A DNA stretch of 5,676 nt, taken from assembly GCA_003661365.1 (NCBI GenBank), contig QMVZ01000106.1, positions 1-5,676 of the forward strand, in the 5' to 3' direction. The stretch is from Thermoproteota archaeon (GTDB lineage: Archaea > Korarchaeota > Korarchaeia > Korarchaeales > Korarchaeaceae). Under the pieces are notes generated by a model, which worked only from the letters and a program-made list of their open reading frames with translations, ran no database searches and was not told the DNA's origin. The position numbers and the translations under genes are program-made. Below are positions 1 through 5,622 of the stretch, piece by piece. Numbering within the stretch: the first letter of the stretch is position 1; each line of letters starts with the position of its first letter.

Positions 1-359
1 AACCTATAAAGGTAGGGACGACTTGAAGTGTCCTTCTCAACTATGCCTTCTTCCGCAAACTTGTTGAGATACTTCCTTATGGTCCCTTCAGATGCTTCTA
101 GCTTCTCAGCAAGTTGCTTAACCGTATAGGCTTGACCGCTGGATAAAGCTACGAGAATTCCATACTGCTTCTTCGTCAACCCAAGCCTTTCAGCATCCTT
201 TTGCCTTTTCAACTCCCTCTCTGCAAGCTTTTTCCCGTGATAGGCCGCCTTAGCGAAGTGGTATATTTTGCTCGATTCGGATCTAACAAGGAAACCTCTA
301 GCAGCATGCCAAGCCAATATTAAAGCCCTTTGAAGCGGAGTTAGCTTTTTCCTAGGCAT
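1..359 (-). CDS. Winged-helix DNA-binding protein, N-terminal 119 residues (gene runs off the left edge)
   Basis: An open frame runs from an ATG at 359-357 to the window edge without a stop. Residues 1-60 are basic and look helical, starting MPRKKLTPLQ and ending in a charged stretch with many Lys, Arg and Glu. Residues 61-119 look like a winged helix-turn-helix: a first helix LTKKQYGILVAL, then the turn unit TVKQLAEKLEASEGTIRKYL (79-98), then FAEEGIVEKD and a wing-like segment rich in Ser, Arg and Tyr. This pattern is shared by many archaeal regulators, so I cannot name the family, and the missing C-terminus could hold an effector or other domain. The gene starts 51 bases after the end of the membrane-protein gene, on the same strand. 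AGGGAG touches the start codon with no spacer, and a TATA-like element lies about 30 bases upstream, which would fit a nearly leaderless transcript. Control of the upstream transporter is only an inference from position. Confidence 0.8.
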   Translation of the reverse strand, partial: MPRKKLTPLQRALILAWHAARGFLVRSESSKIYHFAKAAYHGKKLAERELKRQKDAERLGLTKKQYGILVALSSGQAYTVKQLAEKLEASEGTIRKYLNKFAEEGIVEKDTSSRPYLYR

Positions 360-385
360 CTCCCTAAGCTCTCAAAGTCTTATTG

Positions 386-402
386 AAATAAAAGGTTTTG
401 GG
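386..402 (-). promoter_or_regulatory. Possible archaeal promoter (BRE plus TATA box) of the winged-helix gene
   Basis: Read on the minus strand the sequence is CCCAAAACCTTTTATTT. The TTTTATTT part is TATA-like and the purine-containing block before it could act as a BRE. Its centre lies about 30 bases before the ATG at 359, so transcription would begin just before the start codon. The same stretch, with the inverted repeat GTTTT/AAAAC at 396-407 and the following T-rich bases, could instead end the operon transcript. The sequence alone does not separate these readings. Confidence 0.3.
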
Positions 403-410
403 AAAACTAC

Positions 411-968
411 TTACTCCTCCTCTCCCGGTGTAATCCCGAACAGGAAGGAAGTTAGTCCTTTCATTCCAAGAACCGCACCAAGAATTGAGAGTATAGCTGC
501 CAGCACCCCAATATAAGAGCTTGGATAGCTGTAGTAATTCAGGTCGTAGGAATAAGTCAAGTTAGCCATTTCTTCCTTTGGGATCTCAAATCTTATCTCT
601 TTTGGGATCGATCCCTCTATCTTTATTGTGCTAGGGACGTGAGAAGTCAGTTTTAAGATTTTTTGGTACTCTGTACCGTTTGAGTGTTCTAACTTGAAGG
701 TTAGGTTGGAACTAGATGTGCTAACAAAGGTAATATTCCCCCAGAGACCTCCATATCTTATACCTATGTCCCTTAGTGAATCTAAGGAGATCTCTATGGA
801 TTCATAGACATTAGGCACCGACTCTTCACTCGATATATGGTGAGTTTTCGGAAGTACCGCTGAAAGAGAGAGGAAAAAGGCGGCGAAGAGAAATACAAGT
901 CCTATAACTAAGGATCTGTTCTTCAGCACTCTTCTGACAGCGGATTCCTTCGAGTTATCTGACTTCAT
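411..968 (-). CDS. Small membrane protein with two predicted helices and an exterior beta-rich domain; family not recognised
   Basis: I do not recognise this family. From the ATG at 968 it has 185 residues. A short N-terminus with RRVLKNR precedes a first membrane segment at about 19-39. About 110 polar residues follow with alternating strand-like patterns, then a second membrane segment at about 152-179 and a short TPGEEE tail. The positive residues before the first helix predict both ends inside and the middle domain outside. That domain has four N-x-S/T sequons (N78, N88, N97, N136), so glycosylation is plausible in an archaeon. The frame is open to another ATG at 1013, giving 200 residues, but that start overlaps the ATPase gene by 32 bases and its nearest GAGG is 15 bases away. 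I prefer 968, 13 bases after the ATPase stop, although it also lacks a clear ribosome binding site. Its place at the end of the operon suggests an accessory transporter subunit; this is inference. Confidence 0.75.
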   Translation of the reverse strand: MKSDNSKESAVRRVLKNRSLVIGLVFLFAAFFLSLSAVLPKTHHISSEESVPNVYESIEISLDSLRDIGIRYGGLWGNITFVSTSSSNLTFKLEHSNGTEYQKILKLTSHVPSTIKIEGSIPKEIRFEIPKEEMANLTYSYDLNYYSYPSSYIGVLAAILSILGAVLGMKGLTSFLFGITPGEEE

Positions 969-981
969 TGTCTGGAATAGC

Positions 982-2016
982 CTACTTCTTGGAAACAAGG
1001 TGACAAGCAACATAATGGTCTGGTTCCACCTCTATTAACTCTGGCTCCTCCTTATCGCAGGGCTCAAACCTATATGGACACCTTGGGTGGAATCTACAGC
1101 CAGGTGGAATGTTTACAGCGCTTGGAACTTCTCCAATGATTGGAATCTCTTTCATCACGTGTCTCTGAGATGGATCTGGTTCTGGAACGGCTATCAATAA
1201 GGCTTTCGTGTAGGGGTGAACTGGGTTTTCAATAAGCCTGTCCGATGTGGCCAATTCAACTATCTTGCCAAGGTACATCACAGCTATCCTATCACAGAAG
1301 AACCTAGCTGTTGAGAGATCGTGCGTGATATATAGATATGTGAGGCCGTGCCTTTCCTTAAGTTCTCTCATTAGCTCCAGGATTTCTGCTCTAATGGAGA
1401 GATCAAGCATCGAAACTGGCTCATCTGCTACCAGAAACTCTGGATTCAAGATTAAGGCCCTGGCTATAGCAACCCTCTGTCTCTGTCCTCCACTTAATTG
1501 GTGTGGAAAACGTCCGATGAACTCCTCTTGAGGGACTAGCCTCACTTCCTCAAGTGCCTTGTAAATGAGTTCCCTCCTCTCTGCCTTTGTCTCTCCTACT
1601 TTAGTGATTAAAAGGGGTTCCTCCAGGATGTCGTACACCCTGAACCTAGGATCGAGTGAGGAGTAAGGATCTTGGAATATTATCTGAACTCTCTTCCTGT
1701 ACTCAATTTCCTCTTCTGTACTGAGTTCGGTGACATCCGTCCCATTGAAATAGATCCTTCCTCCTGAAGGACGTAGCAATTTCACTATTAGCTTTCCTGT
1801 AGTCGTTTTGCCGCAACCGGACTCTCCTACAAGCGCAAATACCTCTTTTGGTTTTATGGCAAAAGATACTCCATCAACAGCTTTGACATATCGTGGAGGC
1901 TTTCCAGTTATGAACTCCCCAAATGACCTTCTTATCATGAAGTACTTCCTAAGATTCTCTACTTTCATAACAGCCTCCTTAGAATCCATTAAAACTGCTT
2001 CTTTAGCTTCCACCAT
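982..2016 (-). CDS. Oligopeptide/oligosaccharide ABC transporter ATP-binding protein, DppF/OppF type
   Basis: This cytoplasmic ATPase of an Opp/Dpp-family importer has 344 residues, normal for the type. All nucleotide-binding elements are intact: Walker A GESGCGKTT (64-72), Q-loop Q115 in IIFQDPYSSLDP, signature LSGGQ (174-178), Walker B FLVADEP (194-200) with E199, D-loop SMLD and switch His232. The C-terminal extension begins near NPVHPYTKALL (264-274) and carries C307, C313, C320 and C338. In this family such a four-cysteine set binds a [4Fe-4S] cluster; Thermoanaerobacter DppD is a structural precedent. The ATG at 2016 is preceded by AAGGAGGTGAT, which overlaps the stop of the previous gene, so translation is probably coupled. 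An internal ATG at 1968 (M17) also has AAGGAGG five bases upstream and would begin MKVENLRKYF, close to the usual family N-terminus; either or both may be used. DppF rather than DppD is assigned from gene order and from the LSGGQ signature. The substrate is not determined. Confidence 0.95.
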   Translation of the reverse strand: MVEAKEAVLMDSKEAVMKVENLRKYFMIRRSFGEFITGKPPRYVKAVDGVSFAIKPKEVFALVGESGCGKTTTGKLIVKLLRPSGGRIYFNGTDVTELSTEEEIEYRKRVQIIFQDPYSSLDPRFRVYDILEEPLLITKVGETKAERRELIYKALEEVRLVPQEEFIGRFPHQLSGGQRQRVAIARALILNPEFLVADEPVSMLDLSIRAEILELMRELKERHGLTYLYITHDLSTARFFCDRIAVMYLGKIVELATSDRLIENPVHPYTKALLIAVPEPDPSQRHVMKEIPIIGEVPSAVNIPPGCRFHPRCPYRFEPCDKEEPELIEVEPDHYVACHLVSKK

Positions 2017-2018
2017 TC

Positions 2019-2029
2019 ATCACCTCCTT
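2019..2029 (-). promoter_or_regulatory. Strong Shine-Dalgarno sequence overlapping a stop codon
   Basis: The minus strand reads AAGGAGGTGATGAATG. The AAGGAGGTGAT part matches nearly all of the expected archaeal anti-Shine-Dalgarno sequence. It also contains the last codons of the DppD-like ATPase, AGG AGG TGA (Arg-Arg-stop), so terminating ribosomes sit on the initiation site of the next gene at 2016. Six bases separate AAGGAGG from that ATG. Confidence 0.8.
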
Positions 2030-2982
2030 GTATACAGGTGGCACGCCACGAAATGTCCTGGTCTCACCTCTACTAACTCTGGCTCCTCCTTATCGCAGGG
2101 CTCAAACCTATAGGGACACCTTGGATGGATTCTACAGCCAGGAGGAGGTGAAAGCAGATTCGGAGGTGCACCAGGAATGAATTCTAGGCGCTCCTGTTTC
2201 TTCCTAAGCCTGGGAATTGCATTCAGCAGGGCTTTCGTGTAAGGATGAACCGGGTCAGAGTACACGCTGTCCGAAGGCCCTAGCTCCACTATCTTCCCAG
2301 CATACATTATCGCCAATCTGTCTGCTAGTTCCGATATTACGCTAAGGTCATGGGAGATTATAATTATCGAAAGACCAAGCTTCCTCTTTAGCTCTTTGAG
2401 AAGGTTGATTATCTGAGCCTGAACTATAACGTCAAGGGCTGTTGTTGGCTCATCAGCTATCAGCACCTTTGGGCTCATTATGAGGGCTGTGGCTATGACA
2501 GCTCTCTGTTTCATCCCTCCACTCAGCTCATGGGGATATCTGTTGACTATGTTTGGATCCAGCCCCACAAGCTCCAGGTACTTCTTTGCCTCCTCAATGG
2601 CTTCCTTCTTACCCATTCCTTTGTGGTATATCAAGGGCTCTGCGACCTGATAGCCAACGGTGTATACAGGATTCAGGACGTTCATGGCCCCTTGAAATAT
2701 CATGGCGATCTCTTGCCACCTTATCCTCTTGCGCAGCTCATCTTCTTTCATTCCAACGATTTCCTGTCCATCTATCTTTATGCTTCCTGCAACCACTCTG
2801 CCAGGCGGCGGGAGCATGTTCATGAGGGCAAAGCCAAGGGTGCTCTTACCACAGCCAGATTCTCCAGCAAGACCCAGGGACTCGCCCTTTTCTAGATCTA
2901 TGGACACGTTATCTACTGCCTTAACGGCTCCTCTGGATATGAAGTAATAGGCTTTTAGGTCCTTAACTTCTAACAATGGCAA
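2020..2982 (-). CDS. Oligopeptide/oligosaccharide ABC transporter ATP-binding protein, DppD/OppD type
   Basis: This is the second cytoplasmic ATPase of the importer, 320 residues and of normal length. Walker A is GESGCGKST (40-48), the Q-loop glutamine is Q97 in MIFQGAMNVLNP, and the signature is LSGGM (153-157), the variant common in DppD/OppD. Walker B is VLIADEP (173-179) with E178, the D-loop is TALD and the switch histidine is H211. The C-terminal part has DPVHPYTKALL (243-253) and C283, C289, C296 and C314, with exactly the spacing found in the partner ATPase, as expected for a [4Fe-4S] cluster. The start is a TTG at 2982-2980. No ATG lies near it, and GAGGTGA six bases upstream supports it. 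The gene follows the DppC-like permease with 11 bases between, and its stop lies inside the next gene's Shine-Dalgarno sequence. It should form a heterodimer with the DppF-like subunit. Confidence 0.95.
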   Translation of the reverse strand: MPLLEVKDLKAYYFISRGAVKAVDNVSIDLEKGESLGLAGESGCGKSTLGFALMNMLPPPGRVVAGSIKIDGQEIVGMKEDELRKRIRWQEIAMIFQGAMNVLNPVYTVGYQVAEPLIYHKGMGKKEAIEEAKKYLELVGLDPNIVNRYPHELSGGMKQRAVIATALIMSPKVLIADEPTTALDVIVQAQIINLLKELKRKLGLSIIIISHDLSVISELADRLAIMYAGKIVELGPSDSVYSDPVHPYTKALLNAIPRLRKKQERLEFIPGAPPNLLSPPPGCRIHPRCPYRFEPCDKEEPELVEVRPGHFVACHLYTRR

Positions 2983-2988
2983 CTAATT

Positions 2989-2995
2989 TCACCTC
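2989..2995 (-). promoter_or_regulatory. Shine-Dalgarno sequence deciding a UUG start
   Basis: The minus strand reads TGAGGTGAAATTAGTTG. GAGGTGA overlaps the TGA stop of the permease gene (2996-2994) and lies six bases before the TTG at 2982. This fixes the UUG codon as the start of the DppD-like ATPase and implies translational coupling with the permease. Confidence 0.75.
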
Positions 2996-4421
2996 ACAAT
3001 GTCTTGAGCTTCGGGAACAATATCGTGTTGAGAGCCGCACCTATGAACGCGAATGAAAGCCCTAGAAGGGCCATAGCGAGACCTGGCGGAAGGACCCACC
3101 ACCACATGCCCTTTATAGTTGCTGCAGTGCTTTGAGCGTCGTGAAGGATCTGACCCCAAGTCACCCTATTTATGTCCCCCAGCCCAAGGAACGAAAGACC
3201 TGCTTCGGTAAGGATAGCACTGGGCACACTTAAGGCCATGCTAGCAAAGGCATAAGGAAGTATCTGGGGCATTACGTGCTTTCTAACTATCCAGAAGCCT
3301 GAAGCTCCTACAGCCCTCGCTGCTTCTACATAATCCATCTCCTTGATCTGATAGGCCATGCTTCTAGCCATCCTTGAAGTACCCATCCAGCCAAACACCA
3401 CAAGGAAGAATATGATCCACCAGATGCTTGGCTTGTATATTGCTGACAAAAGGATCAGGATAGGCAGGGTTGGTATGGAAGACATGATCTCATATATTCT
3501 CTGGAGTATTTCGTCCTTCCACCCACCGAGATAAGCACTCATAACCCCATAGAATATCCCAAAAAACACTGAGAGAACGGATGTTAGAATACCTATGAGA
3601 AGAGATACCCTTGTTCCCCAAATCAGACCAGCGAACAAGTCTCTTCTGTTCTCATCGGTTCCAAGCAATCCGTAAACCCTTCCTCCTATGATCAGCGTGA
3701 GGTCCTCAATCTTGTCCTCAGGGTTCTGGAAGTAGAACGTGACCCTGATGGTATAGGTTCCCTTTAATGGCTCGGCCTCGTTACCAAGAAGGATCCCAGG
3801 TTGGGCCTTTGAGAACAGGGGGAGGGCTGGATTTGTCAGTTCGAAGTGGACTTTTTCCAAGTTCTCAGGTGTCTCAAACTCTCTTCCAAATGCATAAGCT
3901 GTACTAAGGGCTCCTCTATCAGAGGTAATGACTATCCTAGTCTGATTACCAGCTTCGCTCAATTTCTTGCTTATAAGTTCGATTTCCCTTCCATCAGGCC
4001 GTAGGAGCACGAATGTCATTGTAGGAGGCTTAGTGGGATCCGCAACTTGTCTTCTAAATGTTAGAATTAGATCAGAGGGTGGTTCATCGTATTCATGGTC
4101 ATAGTTGAAGGTTGCTACGTATTCCCTGATGTTGGCCCCTATCATCCTCTCTGAAACTTCATATTCGGCAATGATGAGATGAGGAGGCATCTTATGGGAT
4201 GAGAAGTAGTTTATCCAGCTTGGCCTAGCGGACCTCGGATAGTTCTGCCAATAGGTTACGTCCCTCCACTTCCTAGACATCTCTGCTGGATAGAAGCGAG
4301 GTCCTACTATTGCTAGGCCTATGAAGAACAGTAGAATAGCTAGGCCAAGCATCCCAATTTTCTGTCTTTTGTACTCAAACCAGAAGTCCTTTAGGCTCTC
4401 AACAAAGTCAGACCATCTCAT
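2994..4421 (-). CDS. Oligopeptide/oligosaccharide ABC transporter permease, DppC/OppC type, with large exterior insertion
   Basis: This inner half of the transport channel has 475 residues from the ATG at 4421, compared with roughly 300 in ordinary DppC proteins. TM1 lies at about 23-41. An insertion of about 210 residues follows, rich in strand-like segments, with an NQT sequon at 159-161. The conserved DppC core resumes at GLLGTDENRRDLF (251-263), where the usual GRD is RRD. Further membrane segments lie near 273-297, 316-347, 387-415 and 440-468. The EAA loop that docks on the ATPases is MDYVEAARAVGASGFWIVRK (362-381), continuing to HVMP (385). The insertion should lie outside, next to the binding protein; large insertions here are seen in archaeal relatives. 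An in-frame GTG at 4430 overlaps the previous stop as GTGA, but the GGGAG upstream is only one base from it. For the ATG the spacing is ten, so I chose the ATG. The GTG would add three residues. Confidence 0.93.
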   Translation of the reverse strand: MRWSDFVESLKDFWFEYKRQKIGMLGLAILLFFIGLAIVGPRFYPAEMSRKWRDVTYWQNYPRSARPSWINYFSSHKMPPHLIIAEYEVSERMIGANIREYVATFNYDHEYDEPPSDLILTFRRQVADPTKPPTMTFVLLRPDGREIELISKKLSEAGNQTRIVITSDRGALSTAYAFGREFETPENLEKVHFELTNPALPLFSKAQPGILLGNEAEPLKGTYTIRVTFYFQNPEDKIEDLTLIIGGRVYGLLGTDENRRDLFAGLIWGTRVSLLIGILTSVLSVFFGIFYGVMSAYLGGWKDEILQRIYEIMSSIPTLPILILLSAIYKPSIWWIIFFLVVFGWMGTSRMARSMAYQIKEMDYVEAARAVGASGFWIVRKHVMPQILPYAFASMALSVPSAILTEAGLSFLGLGDINRVTWGQILHDAQSTAATIKGMWWWVLPPGLAMALLGLSFAFIGAALNTILFPKLKTL

Positions 4422-4426
4422 TGTGA

Positions 4427-5503
4427 TCACTCTCCCATGGCTGCAGCGGCTCCAATCCTAACTCTCGGATCTAGATACATATACATAAGATCCATAACTA
4501 TCAACGAAGCTAGGAACAAGATTATGCTTATCGTAGTGTTTCCTAAGAGGACAGGCACGTCGTTCTGTATCACGGCCGTCCAGTAAAGCCTTCCCATCCC
4601 GGGCCAATTGAAGACTACCTCTGAGATCATCGCTCCACCTATAGATCCTAAGAGACTTCCTATGGTCATCGTAACTATAGGTGGAGCGGAGGCCCGCAGC
4701 ACATGGCCGTAAAGGACCTTGTTCTCAGGAACTCCCTTGGCTCTAGCAGCCATTACGAAATCCTCTTGAAGTTGACTGAGAACGACATTTCTGGTCGTGT
4801 ATGCCCATCCTCCGAATACCACAAAAACGTAAGTGAACATCGGTAACGTCAAGTGGTAAAGAAGATCCAAAATCTTGCTTATAAGACCCTCTGGAGGAGG
4901 CACGCTCATCATGCCTCCTGATGGGAATATGTTTAGGTAGAAGGAGAACAGTATGATGAAGAGCATTCCCGTCCACCACATTGGTAAACTATAAGAGAGA
5001 AGTGCAAATATAGAAAGGGACTGATCAAGCATGCTTCCGGCTCTTTGAGCTGCTTTAAGCCCTAGATACAGTCCTATTAATATAACCACTATTTGCCCCG
5101 TTGTAAAGAGAAGGATTGTCCTTGGAAGGGCTTCAAGTATTATGTCCTTGACTTCGCTGCTTCCAGACCTAGATTTTAGGGAATGAGACTTTCCAAACTT
5201 AAGCCTAAGCTGTTCTCCAACTCTTATTAAGATTCTCTCGAAAAGCGGTTTATCAAGACCATAAAGTTCGAATTTGAGCTTCTTTTGAGTCTCAATCCAT
5301 TGCTCCCTTGCGGTGGCGTTTGCGGCAAAGGCCTTTTGAAGCTGAGGATTTGCATTAAGCTGAGCCATAATCTCCTCATATATCTGTGCCTTAAGCTCTT
5401 TCTCAGCAGCCGTGCTAAATACTAGTGAAACAATGAATAGGGCTATAAGAAGAACAGCAAATGCATTGATCAACCTAATAATCACGTATTTTCCAATTCC
5501 CAT
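4427..5503 (-). CDS. Oligopeptide/oligosaccharide ABC transporter permease, DppB/OppB type
   Basis: This 358-residue membrane protein forms half of the channel and is slightly longer than typical DppB proteins. TM1 lies at about 8-30. A long exterior loop (31-125) follows, whose first part (about 33-78) is charged and helix-forming, with an NAT sequon at 62-64. It then reaches the family motif YGLDKPL (81-87). Core membrane segments lie near 127-149, 161-191, 219-239, 277-297 and 321-344. The ATPase-docking EAA loop is EDFVMAARAKGVPENKVLYG (247-266), continuing HVLR. The family ending YLDPRVR is at 343-349. The ATG at 5503 has GGTGA nine bases upstream, within the 119-base spacer after the probable binding-protein gene. 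The stop TGA is five bases before the ATG of the DppC-like permease. DppB rather than DppC is assigned from the GLDKPL motif, the C-terminal motif and the gene order. Confidence 0.95.
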   Translation of the reverse strand: MGIGKYVIIRLINAFAVLLIALFIVSLVFSTAAEKELKAQIYEEIMAQLNANPQLQKAFAANATAREQWIETQKKLKFELYGLDKPLFERILIRVGEQLRLKFGKSHSLKSRSGSSEVKDIILEALPRTILLFTTGQIVVILIGLYLGLKAAQRAGSMLDQSLSIFALLSYSLPMWWTGMLFIILFSFYLNIFPSGGMMSVPPPEGLISKILDLLYHLTLPMFTYVFVVFGGWAYTTRNVVLSQLQEDFVMAARAKGVPENKVLYGHVLRASAPPIVTMTIGSLLGSIGGAMISEVVFNWPGMGRLYWTAVIQNDVPVLLGNTTISIILFLASLIVMDLMYMYLDPRVRIGAAAAMGE

Positions 5504-5512
5504 TGCAATATT

Positions 5513-5517
5513 TCACC
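5513..5517 (-). promoter_or_regulatory. Ribosome binding site of the DppB-like permease
   Basis: On the minus strand AGGTGA lies before the ATG at 5503, with GGTGA at 5517-5513 and nine bases between. It supports that start. It directly follows the second copy of the CGGAGTA direct repeat. Confidence 0.6.
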
Positions 5518-5536
5518 TACTCCGTTTATTACTCCG
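5518..5536 (-). repeat. Short direct repeat CGGAGTA x2 in the permease leader
   Basis: The minus strand reads CGGAGTAATAAACGGAGTA. The seven-base unit occurs at 5536-5530 and 5524-5518 with a 12-base period, immediately before the ribosome binding site. A period near one helical turn could place two protein contacts on the same face of the DNA. The unit is short and chance is possible. Confidence 0.4.
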
Positions 5537-5561
5537 CTTCAAAGAAGGCTGAAGAAAACTC

Positions 5562-5576
5562 AATTAAAACATTTTC
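5562..5576 (-). promoter_or_regulatory. Weak candidate internal promoter before the permease gene
   Basis: The minus strand reads GAAAATGTTTTAATT. The A-rich part could be a BRE and TTTTAATT a poor TATA box. Initiation about 25 bases downstream would give a leader of roughly 35-40 bases that includes the CGGAGTA repeats. The match is weak, and read-through from the binding-protein gene may be enough to transcribe the rest. Confidence 0.2.
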
Positions 5577-5587
5577 TATGAGATGCT

Positions 5588-5604
5588 AAAAACTAAAAGA
5601 AAAA
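5588..5604 (-). terminator. Oligo-U terminator or attenuator after the binding-protein gene
   Basis: The minus strand reads TTTTTCTTTTAGTTTTT, starting 18 bases after the stop codon at 5623. Archaeal RNA polymerase terminates at U-rich runs without needing a hairpin, and none is obvious here. Partial termination would give more binding protein than permease and ATPase, a common arrangement in such operons. Confidence 0.5.
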
Positions 5605-5622
5605 GGGGAGAATGGGAGGGAC

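Noticed and set aside
969..1013. Upstream ATG at 1013 as the start of the small membrane protein
   Set aside because: It would overlap the ATPase gene by 32 bases, and the nearest Shine-Dalgarno-like GAGG is 15 bases away and lies inside conserved ATPase coding sequence. It cannot be fully excluded, because the preferred start at 968 also lacks a clear site.
1247..2113. Plus-strand open frames at 1247-1531 and 1808-2113
   Set aside because: They lie opposite the DppF-like ATPase, which has every family motif. Their translations are low-complexity and resemble no family, and there is no ribosome binding site or operon context.
2530..2947. Three overlapping plus-strand open frames opposite the DppD-like ATPase
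   Set aside because: They are mutually overlapping and antisense to conserved ATPase motifs; their translations (many Ser, Pro and Leu) look like by-products of the opposite strand's codons.
4422..4430. GTG at 4430 as the start of the DppC-like permease
   Set aside because: It forms a GTGA overlap with the previous stop, but GGGAG lies only one base before it. The ATG at 4421 has better spacing, and the difference is three residues.
4743..4979. Minus-strand open frame of 78 codons inside the DppB-like permease
   Set aside because: It is in another frame of a clearly conserved permease region that includes the EAA loop, and its translation has no membrane segment or recognisable domain.
5534..5555. 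Possible hairpin in the permease leader (CTTCA/TGAAG, alternatively CTTC/GAAG)
   Set aside because: The stems are only four or five pairs, A/U-containing and mutually exclusive, too weak to call a riboswitch or terminator.
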